DNA from: an uncultured bacterium
GTDB lineage: Bacteria > Bacteroidota > Bacteroidia > Bacteroidales > Bacteroidaceae
Length of the DNA: 64,000 bases
NCBI GenBank assembly: GCA_905214625.1
Contig: CAJMMQ010000004.1
Coordinates: 51,034 to 115,033 of the forward strand
Direction of reading: 5' to 3'
A program made the position numbers and the translations under genes. The notes beneath the pieces were generated by a model. The model had not been told where the DNA came from. It worked only from the letters and a program-made list of their open reading frames with translations, and did not search any database. Below are positions 1-8,424 of this stretch, piece after piece (position 1 is the first letter of the stretch; each line of letters starts with the position of its first letter).

Positions 1-617
1 CACTGACAACAGCCGGAATAATGTTTTTCTTAATAAAAGACATGAACTACAGCTTTGCCGACTCGCTGCGCCAGGCTTTGTTTCAGGTTATGGCCTTTAT
101 CACAACAACAGGAATATTCAATGCTGATGCAGGCCAATGGCCACATATAACATGGGTTTTACTAAGCATCTGCATGTTCATCGGTGCATGCGCCGGAAGC
201 ACGAGCGGCGGATTTAAATGCATAAGAGGAGTTATTCTGCTGAAGATTATCAAGAACGAATTCAAGCATATCATACACCCCAAAGCCATCCTTCCCGTTA
301 AAATAAACAACAACAGCGTGCCATATCAGGCACAAGCCACACTGCTTGTGTTCCTTTCACTATATCTTGCGGTGTGCCTTTTTGCATATTTCTCACTGAC
401 ATGCATGGGCATAGACAGCACAAACTCAATAACAATAGCACTGAGCTGTGCCAGCAACGTTGGGCCGACGTTAGGACTTGAGATTGGCCCCACTATGTCG
501 TGGAGTATAATACCTGACGCCGGCAAATGGATTTGCTCCATATTAATGCTTATGGGGCGTCTGGAGTTTTTCAGCGTACTGGTGCTGTTCACACCTGCTT
601 TCTGGAAGGAGAACTGA
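1..617 (+). CDS. trkH: TrkH-family potassium uptake protein, C-terminal part (5' end outside window)
   Basis: The frame is open from the first bases of the window (it reads L-T-T-A-G-I before the first Met at 21), so this is the 3' end of a longer gene. TrkH proteins are inner-membrane K+ channel subunits that work with the regulator TrkA. The GACAGSTSGGFK segment matches the selectivity-loop and following helix of the last TrkH repeat, and the stretch ending RLEFFSVLVLFTPAFW is the usual C-terminal membrane segment. Hydrophobic segments alternate with short loops throughout. What lies upstream, including a possible trkA, cannot be seen. The family call is firm; full length and start are unknown. 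Confidence 0.88.
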   Translation, partial: LTTAGIMFFLIKDMNYSFADSLRQALFQVMAFITTTGIFNADAGQWPHITWVLLSICMFIGACAGSTSGGFKCIRGVILLKIIKNEFKHIIHPKAILPVKINNNSVPYQAQATLLVFLSLYLAVCLFAYFSLTCMGIDSTNSITIALSCASNVGPTLGLEIGPTMSWSIIPDAGKWICSILMLMGRLEFFSVLVLFTPAFWKEN

Positions 618-727
618 TGTTTTCAATAAGCTGCAAAAGCAATTTTGGGGTTACAAAAGCAAAATATTTTGCATATAAGATTTTACTTTATAAAAAACTG
701 ACTTATATTTTTATATAAAAACAAACG

Positions 728-776
728 ATAATGCATCTGCTTCTGGGTTTTACTTCAACCGCGGCAGATGCATTAT
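728..776. terminator. 13-bp perfect inverted repeat between trkH and the convergent DUF4435 gene
   Basis: The arms 728-740 and 764-776 (ATAATGCATCTGC and its complement) pair perfectly around a 23-base loop. It lies between the convergent 3' ends of trkH and the DUF4435 gene, so it may act as a shared terminator, but there is no strong T run after the plus-strand arm. Confidence 0.5.
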
Positions 777-850
777 GCGTTATTCATGGCTTTAAGAAAA
801 AACACCGTTACGTATGGTTTACACATTGTAAAAAACGCCAAAAGCGATTA

Positions 851-1933
851 TCATTGCTGTTCTTTCTCCGTATTGTTGCTATCTAATTCTTTATTGTATG
901 ATGATGAATCTGCCGGCTCAGCACCGCCTGCCGTTGTCTTGTCTGCCTGCAAATAAGCCTCTATGTCGCGCCTCATATTCTGAAACGGCACCGAGTTGTA
1001 ATAGCCGATGTTCTTCTTCAACATCTGCACAATGTCCTGAACACTGTGAGTATAGCACGAAAGCTCGTTGCGCATCTGCGTTGAGTGCACTGCCTGACGT
1101 CTGATTTCGCCTTCCCTTTCGCGTACAAGCCGCTCACACACTTTACTCATTATCGGCACCACTACCTTGTCGAACAGATGATGCCCCTGTATATAAAGAT
1201 AGGTGGTGGCGGGCGTAACGCCAAGCTCCATAAGTTCCTTCTTCAAGGCCAGATACGACTCTTTGGCATTTGGGTTATGATGATTCAGCCAGTTGATTTT
1301 CTTTGAAACCTTGTTGCGCACGTTCATTATAACCTGCTCGGGCGCACCCAGATTAAAGCTGCCAATCTCTATCACACGGTTAAACTCGGTGATAGTGAAT
1401 TGCGTGTATATGTCCCTGCGGTAATACCATATCGACCATACGAACAGCGGAAATATGGCTTCGCTGTACAGCTTTAGAAACTCGCTGAAGTTAAATATGG
1501 CATGGTCGTTGAGCGTAACCATTACGCAGACATTGTGGAGCGAGGGAGCATAACACTGAAGGTTCTCTATCGAATAAGCATATGTGTGGAACACAAACGG
1601 ATTGCTGAGTATGTTGCGCGATGTGGCCGTTGCGCCTTGTATCAGATAGTCATAATCTGCGTCAACACATGCTATCATGTCCTGCCCAACCTTGCTGTAG
1701 AGCAGGTTCATAAGCACAGAGCGCTTGCCTCGCTCAAGCGTATTATGCGAGGGCAGCATCACTTCAAAATACCTTGTGTCGTCTTCATAATTGCCGAGAA
1801 GCACACGCCAGAAATAAACGTCGTCATAGCTCTCAACATAAGCTACGATGCGCCGGCGGGCCTTTTTCGACTTCAGCCTGTTTGCCGCCTCAAAATATTT
1901 TGAATTTATGTTGTCCTTCAGCCGTTTGGTCAT
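851..1933 (-). CDS. DUF4435 domain protein (TOPRIM-like, AriB-like candidate nuclease)
   Basis: This 360-residue protein begins with a basic stretch and then carries VAYVESYDDVYFW near residue 30 and MIACVDADYDYLI near residue 85. The Glu followed by an Asp-x-Asp is the acidic arrangement of DUF4435/TOPRIM-like folds. The remainder is mostly helical with no membrane segment. It lies 17 bases downstream of an AAA ATPase gene on the same strand, so the two are almost certainly one operon. In the phage-defence system PARIS, AriA is an ABC/AAA-type ATPase and AriB a DUF4435 effector in this same order. That role is inferred here from domain pairing. Related ATPase/DUF4435 pairs also occur in conserved Bacteroidota loci with no known function, so a housekeeping role is possible. 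Confidence 0.8.
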   Translation of the reverse strand: MTKRLKDNINSKYFEAANRLKSKKARRRIVAYVESYDDVYFWRVLLGNYEDDTRYFEVMLPSHNTLERGKRSVLMNLLYSKVGQDMIACVDADYDYLIQGATATSRNILSNPFVFHTYAYSIENLQCYAPSLHNVCVMVTLNDHAIFNFSEFLKLYSEAIFPLFVWSIWYYRRDIYTQFTITEFNRVIEIGSFNLGAPEQVIMNVRNKVSKKINWLNHHNPNAKESYLALKKELMELGVTPATTYLYIQGHHLFDKVVVPIMSKVCERLVREREGEIRRQAVHSTQMRNELSCYTHSVQDIVQMLKKNIGYYNSVPFQNMRRDIEAYLQADKTTAGGAEPADSSSYNKELDSNNTEKEQQ

Positions 1934-1950
1934 ATCCGTCAGACTTAAAG

Positions 1951-2772
1951 TCAGTTTTGGTCAGTAATGTCGCTAACCTCCGTAACATTATCTATCCATC
2001 CGTTCATTATCACGGCCGGCGAGTGCGTGGCAAGAATAATCTGCACGTTAGGATTAAGGTCGAGAATAAGGTCTATCAGCCTTTTCTGCCACTCAATGTG
2101 CAGGCTAACTTCCGGCTCATCCATAAACAGCACATAAGGAAGATTGTCTTCTATGAGCACAGTGAGTAATATGGCCAGCATCTGTTTTTCGCCGCTGGAT
2201 AGCTGATACGGAAAAAGCGTCTCGCCAATCTGCGAGAATCTTATCTCGTTTTCGGTTCGTATTATCTTCTTTCCAGTGTCAGCAAAGAGGTCGTCTATCA
2301 AGTCCTGAAACTTTTTCTTGGGTTCCGACAGCTGCTGTGCCTTCACTGCCGCATCGGGCTCTCCGCTCTGCAATGCAGAGATAATGCGGTTGCCTATGTT
2401 AACCTGATAGTCAAGAAACTTGCGCTGCAACTTGAACAATTGCCAGTCGAGCTCAGTCACAAGGTTTGCGCCAACCTCGTTAAGCATGTCGGCGTTGAGC
2501 AGCGGACGGTCGAACGAGCGTATAACGTCGAACCTAATATGTGTGGCATCAGACGGACATACCTTGATGTGCACACCTTTAAGCAGATGGTTGGTTATGT
2601 CGCCTGTAACGCCGACACTTCTCACCAGCTTGCTCAAGATTGTGCTCTTGCCTACGCCGTTTATTCCGCTCAGAATGTTCACCTTTCTGTCGAGACACCA
2701 TTCCACGTGGCGACGTCCGCTCCAAAGCGACTCTATCTCTATTTGTTCAATATATTCAGCGTATTTTTGCAT
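1951..2772 (-). CDS. AAA/ABC-type ATPase (AriA/OLD-like) paired with the DUF4435 gene
   Basis: This compact 273-residue soluble ATPase has Walker A at SGINGVGKST (about residue 35), an ABC-type signature QLSSGEKQM (about 190), Walker B YVLFMDEPEVSLH (about 215) and the switch histidine in LATHSPAVI (about 248). This set defines the SMC/OLD/ABC class of AAA ATPases, which act as regulatory motors for a partner effector. The partner is the DUF4435 protein immediately downstream. The start is supported by an A-rich leader and a minus-strand TATATTTG box about 30 bases upstream. It is shorter than the AriA proteins described for PARIS, so identity with that subfamily is not certain. Confidence 0.85.
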   Translation of the reverse strand: MQKYAEYIEQIEIESLWSGRRHVEWCLDRKVNILSGINGVGKSTILSKLVRSVGVTGDITNHLLKGVHIKVCPSDATHIRFDVIRSFDRPLLNADMLNEVGANLVTELDWQLFKLQRKFLDYQVNIGNRIISALQSGEPDAAVKAQQLSEPKKKFQDLIDDLFADTGKKIIRTENEIRFSQIGETLFPYQLSSGEKQMLAILLTVLIEDNLPYVLFMDEPEVSLHIEWQKRLIDLILDLNPNVQIILATHSPAVIMNGWIDNVTEVSDITDQN

Positions 2773-2800
2773 AATATCAAATTCATAAGCACTTTAGACA

Positions 2801-2839
2801 GCAAATATAAGTATTTTATCCGAAATTGTGTAACTTTGC
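2801..2839. promoter_or_regulatory. Divergent promoter region between the ATPase operon and the EamA gene
   Basis: Two boxes matching the Bacteroidales -7 consensus TAnnTTTGC face apart: TATATTTGC on the minus strand (2801-2809) for the ATPase/DUF4435 operon, and TAACTTTGC on the plus strand (2831-2839) for the EamA gene. No clear TTTG -33 box is seen for either. Confidence 0.6.
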
Positions 2840-2874
2840 ACCTGTAAATATATCAAAAAAAAAATAAAAACAAC

Positions 2875-3804
2875 ATGCAAAACAATCGTCCGCTTATAGC
2901 TCACCTCTGCCTGTTCTTCGCATGTGCGTTCTGGGGCCTGATGGCTCCGCTCGGCAAAGACGCCATGACGCACGGCATTACTGGCATCGACATGGTGACG
3001 TTCAGGGTAACAGGAGGAGCCATACTGTTCTGGCTCACGTCGTTGTTCACGCCTAAAGAGCACGTTCCGCGCAAAGATCTGCTCATGCTGATAGGAGCCG
3101 CAATATTCGGTCTTGTAACCAACCAGTGCTGCTACACCATAGGTCTTAGCATAACATCGCCCATCAACGCAAGCATCGTAACAACGTCGATGCCTATCTT
3201 CGCGATGATTCTGGCCGCGATAATACTTAAAGAGCCCATAACGGGCAAGAAGGCCCTGGGCGTGGTTTTCGGATGCACGGGAGCCGTGATACTCATCGTT
3301 ACGAGCGCTGCCGCAACAAGCTCAAAAGTTGGCGACATACGCGGCGACCTGCTCTGCCTGGGCGCGCAGCTGTCGTTTGCGCTGTATCTGTCGCTGTTCA
3401 GCAAGCTGATAAAGCGCTATTCGGTAATAACCGTGAACAAATGGATGTTCACCTATGCCACAATACTTATCCTGCCGTTCACGTTCAACCACGTAGCCGG
3501 AATAAACTATGCTGCCGTACCGACAAGTACATGGCTCGAAACGGGATTCGTGGTGTTCTTCGGAACATACGTAAGCTACATTCTGATGATGGTAGGACAG
3601 CACACGCTGCGCCCCACCGTGGTAAGCATATACAACTATGTGCAGCCGCTCGTGTCGGTAACGGTAAGCATTCTTACGGGCATCGGCGTGTTCAAGCCCA
3701 GCCAGGGTCTGGCCGTAATACTGGTTTGTATGGGCGTATGGCTCGTAACCAAGTCGAAGTCGCGCGCCGACATGATGAGGGAGCAGGGCGTGGCACAGAA
3801 ATAA
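2875..3804 (+). CDS. EamA/DMT-family drug-metabolite exporter
   Basis: A 309-residue integral membrane protein with about ten predicted helices arranged as two repeats of five. It has typical EamA features: an early FFACAFWGLMAPLGKDAM segment in repeat 1, GAAIFGLVTNQCCYTIGLSITS, and QPLVSVTVSILTGIGVF near the end of repeat 2. Members export small metabolites or amino acids across the inner membrane, but the substrate cannot be read from sequence. The start is placed by the -7 box at 2831-2839 and the A-rich leader. It is transcribed alone, divergently from the ATPase/DUF4435 operon and 143 bases before cysK, so a link to cysteine or thiol export is conceivable but only by proximity. Confidence 0.85.
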   Translation: MQNNRPLIAHLCLFFACAFWGLMAPLGKDAMTHGITGIDMVTFRVTGGAILFWLTSLFTPKEHVPRKDLLMLIGAAIFGLVTNQCCYTIGLSITSPINASIVTTSMPIFAMILAAIILKEPITGKKALGVVFGCTGAVILIVTSAAATSSKVGDIRGDLLCLGAQLSFALYLSLFSKLIKRYSVITVNKWMFTYATILILPFTFNHVAGINYAAVPTSTWLETGFVVFFGTYVSYILMMVGQHTLRPTVVSIYNYVQPLVSVTVSILTGIGVFKPSQGLAVILVCMGVWLVTKSKSRADMMREQGVAQK

Positions 3805-3947
3805 TCAAGCCACAAAAGACATACAGGCAACACACTGAAGTCCGGCAAAAGACTGTCCACGGTTTTACTGAAGCAACACCGGGGGCAAGCCTGTTGCCGG
3901 ATTTTTCATTTCAACATGTTTTATAACACATTAAAAACGATAGGGAT

Positions 3948-4880
3948 ATGGACGGAATTACAAGAAACCTGACCGACCTGATAGGCCGCACGCCGCTGAT
4001 GGAGCTGGCGCGGCTGTCGGCACAATGCGGACTGAAAAGGGCCATATATGCCAAAATTGAATTTTTCAATCCAGGCGGAAGCGTGAAAGACCGCGTTGCG
4101 CTGGCCATGATTGAGGATGCCGAAAGGCAGGGAAAGATAAAGCCAGGGGCAGTGATAATAGAGCCTACCAGCGGCAACACGGGCGTGGGCCTGGCCATGG
4201 TGGCGGCCGTGAAGGGATACAAGCTGATACTTACAATGCCCGAGACGATGAGCGTTGAGCGGCAGAAGCTGGTGAAAGCCTACGGTGCAGAGGTAAGGCT
4301 AACGCCCGGAAGCGAGGGCATGGCCGGAGCGGTGAAGGCCGCCGAGGAGCTGAGAGACGCCACCGAGGGTGCCGTCATCTTGCAGCAGTTTGAGAACATG
4401 GCCAATCCGCAGGCCCACTATGTTACCACCGGCAACGAGATATGGCAGCAGACCGGGGGCCGGGTGGACATGTTCGTGGCCGGAGTGGGCACAGGCGGAA
4501 CGCTGAGCGGCACGGGGCGGAGGCTTAAAGAATATAACCCCGGCATAAAGATTGTGGCCGTTGAGCCTGAAGCATCGCCGCTGCTGAGCCGCGGACAGAG
4601 CGGACCGCACAAGCTGCAGGGCATAGGCGCCAACTTTGTGCCGAAGACTTACGACGCCGCAATAGCCGACGGCATTGTTACCATAGGCAACGACGAGGCC
4701 ATACTTATGAGCCGCGAGATAGCACAGACCGAAGGACTGCTCGTAGGCATATCGGCCGGAGCGGCCGTGGCGGCTGCCATAAAGCTGGCCAAGACTGAAG
4801 GAAACGATGACAAGATGATAGTGACGCTGCTGCCCGACACGGGCGAGAGATACCTCTCGACGGAGCTGTTCGACCTGTGA
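3948..4880 (+). CDS. cysK: O-acetylserine sulfhydrylase (cysteine synthase A)
   Basis: This is a 310-residue PLP enzyme that makes L-cysteine from O-acetylserine and sulfide in the cytoplasm. The PLP lysine is K47 in NPGGSVKDR; the substrate loop is EPTSGNTG near residue 67; a [11 protein letters not shown] phosphate-binding loop lies near residue 178; the C-terminal end is [15 protein letters not shown]. These give a full-length, standard-size CysK. The order of the asparagine-rich loops and the C-terminal motif fit CysK better than CysM or cystathionine beta-synthase. It appears to be monocistronic, followed by a 570-base gene-poor stretch. No riboswitch was seen in front of it. Confidence 0.95.
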   Translation: MDGITRNLTDLIGRTPLMELARLSAQCGLKRAIYAKIEFFNPGGSVKDRVALAMIEDAERQGKIKPGAVIIEPTSGNTGVGLAMVAAVKGYKLILTMPETMSVERQKLVKAYGAEVRLTPGSEGMAGAVKAAEELRDATEGAVILQQFENMANPQAHYVTTGNEIWQQTGGRVDMFVAGVGTGGTLSGTGRRLKEYNPGIKIVAVEPEASPLLSRGQSGPHKLQGIGANFVPKTYDAAIADGIVTIGNDEAILMSREIAQTEGLLVGISAGAAVAAAIKLAKTEGNDDKMIVTLLPDTGERYLSTELFDL

Positions 4881-5084
4881 CATCTATCCGATGATGCGGA
4901 CATCTGCCGCTTTGAAATAAGGAAAAATTTTTGTTTTTAAAGCCTCCAGAATGACCATGCTCTGCGCGAAACCGCGTTTCGGAGCGAAAAAACGCGCAAA
5001 ATCTCCGTCTTGCATAACATCCTGCTTAACAGCAAGTTAGCTCAAGACAGGACACAAAACGGCATTGTTAAAAAATGCAGAGAT

Positions 5085-5194
5085 GGCCTTTTAGACGGCA
5101 AAAGCATAGCTTTTATATGCCGGATGCATGCATTTTGCACGGCAAAAACTATGGTTTTGACCGTAAAAAACGGTGATTTTGAAACAGGAAACAC
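5085..5194. repeat. Array A of degenerate 22-bp intergenic units (5 units)
   Basis: Five consecutive 22-base units begin at 5085, 5107, 5129, 5151 and 5173. Each has TTTT at unit positions 5-8. The first, third and fourth have a CAAAA or TAAAA run near position 15; units 2 and 5 are divergent. It occupies the 570-base gap after cysK, which otherwise holds only the inverted repeat at 5199-5263 and the promoter at 5394-5425. Similar arrays lie at 17706, 23716, 36249, 45218 and 58404. Confidence 0.75.
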
Positions 5195-5198
5195 GCTT

Positions 5199-5263
5199 AA
5201 AAGCAAACCAATGTTAACAAAACGGTGATTTACACAGCGTATGATTAACATTAGTTTGCTTTT
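5199..5263. terminator. Long inverted repeat with T-rich tail after array A
   Basis: The 19-base arms 5199-5217 and 5245-5263 (starting AAAAGCAAAC and ending GTTTGCTTTT) pair with a single mismatch around a 27-base loop. They are followed by GTTTTTC, consistent with a plus-strand intrinsic terminator for cysK read-through. Confidence 0.5.
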
Positions 5264-5393
5264 GTTTTTCTAGACCAGAAAAAACACTTGTCCTGATTTT
5301 TTACTTTCCACCCTGACGGAAAACATATACCGGCATTGTGTCAAAGGTTAACAAATAACACTATTCAAAAGTCAAAAAAGAAAGCAGAAAAAT

Positions 5394-5425
5394 TTTGACA
5401 CAACAAAAATAAGGCATAACTTTGC
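5394..5425 (+). promoter_or_regulatory. Canonical Bacteroidales promoter for the Cys-rich protein/TonB receptor pair
   Basis: TTTG at 5394-5397, a 19-base gap and TAACTTTGC at 5417-5425 match the -33/-7 consensus. Transcription would begin about 20 bases before the ATG at 5451. Confidence 0.75.
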
Positions 5426-5450
5426 CGGCGAAATAAATCAACAAGTAAAA

Positions 5451-5762
5451 ATGAAACATCTGTCGATAATTCTTGCAGCTATGGTCATGGCGCTTTCTAC
5501 CATGCCCGTGTTCCTTGTTGACAGATGCCTTTTCTGCGAAGACGAAGAGCAGTGCGCCTGCAACGGACAAGACGACGGATGCAGCTGCGCCGACTGCTGC
5601 TCGCCGTTCATGCACTGCAGCACATGCAGCGGATGCACACAGCCCAAGACGGCAAGCATGGGGACACCCGTTTACAAGCCCTCACCAAACGTTGTTTTTA
5701 TATATAAGGTGAATTTCATATCAGGCTATTCACCCTCCATCTGGCAGCCGCCAAAAGCCTGA
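5451..5762 (+). CDS. Small secreted Cys-rich protein, DUF6660-like
   Basis: A 103-residue protein with an N-terminal signal-like hydrophobic stretch (about residues 1-20). A dense cysteine patch at about residues 27-63 includes CSCADCCSPF and CSTCSGC, and the protein ends in SIWQPPKA. The CSPF motif and the terminal WQPP motif resemble the DUF6660 family of small Bacteroidota proteins encoded next to TonB receptors; this is from memory and not searched. It is expected in the periplasm or outer membrane, where the cysteines could bind metal. It sits 170 bases upstream of a TonB receptor on the same strand. A second small-Cys-rich/TonB pair occurs at 45544-48201. Confidence 0.65.
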   Translation: MKHLSIILAAMVMALSTMPVFLVDRCLFCEDEEQCACNGQDDGCSCADCCSPFMHCSTCSGCTQPKTASMGTPVYKPSPNVVFIYKVNFISGYSPSIWQPPKA

Positions 5763-5931
5763 CAAGCCTAAAGGGCAGGCACGAAAACAAGAGAAAACAC
5801 ATAATGCCGCAATACATGCACCGGGCCGCGACGCATACAACGTGCGCCGGAGGCTGAAGACAAATGCGCTGCCTGAACCGGCAGCAGCGGTTATATGCGG
5901 CCATAAAACAATAAAAACAACATAATCAAAA

Positions 5932-8109
5932 ATGACAAAAAGAATAATTGTGCTCATGGCAACAGCCATGTCGGCACTGGGCATTTATGCCCAAAACACG
6001 CTGAAAGCCACCGTCAAGGAAGAAGGAAGCGACGAGCCGCTGGTGGGCGTGACCGTTAAGATAGACGGAACCGCACTGTCGGGCGTAACCGACGGCAACG
6101 GAAACGTAACCATTACAGGAGTGCCGGACGGCAGCCACAAGGCTGTATTCACATATATAGGATATGAACGCAAGAGCAAGGCGCTGACGTTTCCGCTGGA
6201 CGGAGACCCAATGCTGACCATATATATGGAGGAAGACGAAGAGGAACTTGAAGAGTTGGTGATACAGACCACCAGAGGCACGCGAAGCATAAAGAACGTG
6301 CCAACGCGAATAGAATTTATATCGGGCGAGGAACTCGACGAGAAGTCGAGCATGAAACCAGGCGACATACGCATGCTCCTGAACGAGAGCACCGGCATTG
6401 CCACGCAACAGACATCGGCAATATCGGGCAATGCGGCAATACGCATACAGGGACTCGACGGACGATACACGCAGATACTGAAAGACGGATTTCCGACATT
6501 TGCCGGAGCTGCCAGCGGACTTGGACTGCTGCAGACGCCGCCGCTCGACCTGAAACAGGTGGAAATAATCAAAGGCTCGTCGTCAACACTCTACGGCGGA
6601 GGAGCCATCGCCGGACTGGTAAACCTCATATCAAAGACTCCCGAAGAGAAACGCGAGCTGAGTTTCCTGCTCAACGGCACAACCGGCAAAGGACTCGACG
6701 CAAGCATGTTCTACAGCCAGAAATTCAGCAAAATAGGCATCACGTCGCTGCTGTCATACAACCGCAACTGGGCATACGACCCTTCAGACACTGGATTTAC
6801 GGCCATCCCAGAGTTCGACCGCTTCACGTTCAATCCCAAACTGTTCTTATACCTGTCTGAAAACACCGACATGAACATAGCCCTGAACACAATGTTCGAG
6901 AACCGTCTGGGCGGAGACATCAAATATATAGAGGGCAAGGGCGACGCCACTCACTCTTACTTTGAACGCAACAAGACACAGCGCCACTCGCTGCAGGCAG
7001 CACTCGGACACAGATTTGCACCAGGCAGCAAGCTCACGGCCAAGGTAAGCGGAACATACTTCGACCGCAGCATAGAGATTCCGGCATATATGTTCGACGG
7101 CAGACAGATATCATCGTTTGCCGAAGTGGCTTACACACATACGCGCGACAAGAACGAATGGGTGGCCGGACTGAACCTCTGGACAGACGACTTCAAGGAG
7201 AAAAACGCCGGAGCGGCAGGCAAGCGCGACTATACGCAGACCACGGCAGGAGCCTTCATTCAGGACAACTGGCTGACAAACTCGTGGTTTAACATCGAAG
7301 CCGGACTTAGGGCCGACCACGTGTTCAACTACGGATGGGCCATACTTCCGCGCCTTTCTGCCCTGTTCAAGGTAAACGAAAAACTGTCGTCGCGCCTAAG
7401 CGGAGGCTTCGGCTACAAGGCCCCGACCATATTTACAGAGGATGCAGAGCGCATACAATACCGCAACATAATGCCCGTTGACGACGACTATAACAAACTG
7501 GAGCGCAGCTACGGCCTCAACTGGGACGTAAACTATGCCACCGCCCTGTTCGGAGGCGAAGTGTCGTTTGCAGTAAACCAGCTTTTCTTCTACACATACA
7601 TCGACTCGCCGCTGCAGCTGCGCCAGGCCGGAAACGGCATGTTCCGCATGGACAACATCAGCGGACACATAGACACCAAGGGCAGCGAAACCAACGTAAA
7701 GCTCGGATACCGCGACCTGCATCTGTATCTGGGCTACACCTATACAGACGCATGCATAAAGGAAAACGGCGTCACGTCAGAAAACGTGCTTACACCTAAA
7801 CATAGAATAAACGCCATACTCATGTATGAGGTTGAAGACGAATGGCGCGTAGGACTGGAGTCGTATTTCTACAGCAAGCAGAAACTCAGCGACGGCAGCA
7901 CAGGCCGATCATACACAATTTTTGGCCTTATGGTGGAAAAAATATGGGAGAAGCTGTCTGTGTTTGCCAACTTCGAGAACTTCACCGACAGACGTCAGAC
8001 ACGGTTTGACACAATCTACACCGGCACTGTCAGCAATCCTGAGTTCCGCGACATTTATGCCCCGCTCGATGGATTCGTGATGAATGCCGGAGTGAAAATC
8101 AGACTCTGA
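5932..8109 (+). CDS. TonB-dependent outer-membrane receptor with N-terminal carboxypeptidase-like domain
   Basis: This 725-residue receptor has a signal peptide (about 1-20, ending IYAQ), then a CarboxypepD_reg-like beta domain (about 22-100). The plug domain has IRIQGLDGRYTQILKDG and the receptor motif VEIIKGSSSTLYGGGAIAGLVNLISK (about 205-230). The rest is a 22-strand-type barrel ending in an aromatic-rich strand (GFVMNAGVKIRL). It imports a substrate across the outer membrane using TonB energy. No SusD partner is present, so it is not a glycan-type SusCD pair. The neighbouring Cys-rich gene suggests a metal or metal-chelate substrate, which is inference. Confidence 0.92.
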   Translation: MTKRIIVLMATAMSALGIYAQNTLKATVKEEGSDEPLVGVTVKIDGTALSGVTDGNGNVTITGVPDGSHKAVFTYIGYERKSKALTFPLDGDPMLTIYMEEDEEELEELVIQTTRGTRSIKNVPTRIEFISGEELDEKSSMKPGDIRMLLNESTGIATQQTSAISGNAAIRIQGLDGRYTQILKDGFPTFAGAASGLGLLQTPPLDLKQVEIIKGSSSTLYGGGAIAGLVNLISKTPEEKRELSFLLNGTTGKGLDASMFYSQKFSKIGITSLLSYNRNWAYDPSDTGFTAIPEFDRFTFNPKLFLYLSENTDMNIALNTMFENRLGGDIKYIEGKGDATHSYFERNKTQRHSLQAALGHRFAPGSKLTAKVSGTYFDRSIEIPAYMFDGRQISSFAEVAYTHTRDKNEWVAGLNLWTDDFKEKNAGAAGKRDYTQTTAGAFIQDNWLTNSWFNIEAGLRADHVFNYGWAILPRLSALFKVNEKLSSRLSGGFGYKAPTIFTEDAERIQYRNIMPVDDDYNKLERSYGLNWDVNYATALFGGEVSFAVNQLFFYTYIDSPLQLRQAGNGMFRMDNISGHIDTKGSETNVKLGYRDLHLYLGYTYTDACIKENGVTSENVLTPKHRINAILMYEVEDEWRVGLESYFYSKQKLSDGSTGRSYTIFGLMVEKIWEKLSVFANFENFTDRRQTRFDTIYTGTVSNPEFRDIYAPLDGFVMNAGVKIRL

Positions 8110-8209
8110 TAAAGCCCCACGGCATGTCTGGCGGCATAACTGCCAGACGGAAAAACCGCAAGAGGACTATTGCCGTAAAAACATAAGGCACGTCCTACAT
8201 AAAGAAACA

Positions 8210-8259
8210 TTAACGTCAAAGCCGCCGCAGCATAACGCCTGCGGCGGCTTTGACGTTAA
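8210..8259. terminator. 21-bp perfect hairpin after the TonB receptor
   Basis: The arms 8210-8230 and 8239-8259 are perfect complements over 21 bases around an 8-base loop (CATAACGC). It lies in the 315-base gap between the receptor and dnaK and would separate the two transcription units. The stem is unusually long and there is little T run after it. Confidence 0.7.
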
Positions 8260-8327
8260 AACAAGACAGGACAAATAGCACAAAAGCCGTAAACTGACAG
8301 CCAAAACCACGACAAAATGTCACCACA

Positions 8328-8343
8328 TGGCACACTTTATGCC
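8328..8343 (+). promoter_or_regulatory. Candidate sigma-54-type promoter for dnaK
   Basis: TGGCACACTTTATGCC has GG at 8329-8330 and GC at 8341-8342, separated by the 10 bases required for -24/-12 elements, and it matches most of the TGGCACG-N4-TTGC consensus. A second, degenerate TGGCACAC copy starts at 8357 with GT in place of GC. No TAnnTTTG box lies within 100 bases of the dnaK start. The same region also contains a TGGCA/TGCCA inverted repeat (8328-8332 and 8340-8344), which a repressor or activator could use. Confidence 0.4.
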
Positions 8344-8424
8344 ACATTTTCGCCTTTGGCACACGTTTTGTATAAAAGTAAGCGAATTAATTAACATCGA
8401 TAAAAACAAAAAAAATATATAATT

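Noticed and set aside
3860..3905. A terminator between the EamA gene and cysK
   Set aside because: The CCGG...CCGG pairing needs a three-base bulge and gives a weak stem, so it was not listed.
5010..5251. Overlapping frames on both strands across array A
   Set aside because: They are translations of the 22-bp units; both strands stay open because the units are AT-rich, and there is no promoter or domain. The same applies to frames at 17687-17893 and 23678-23860.
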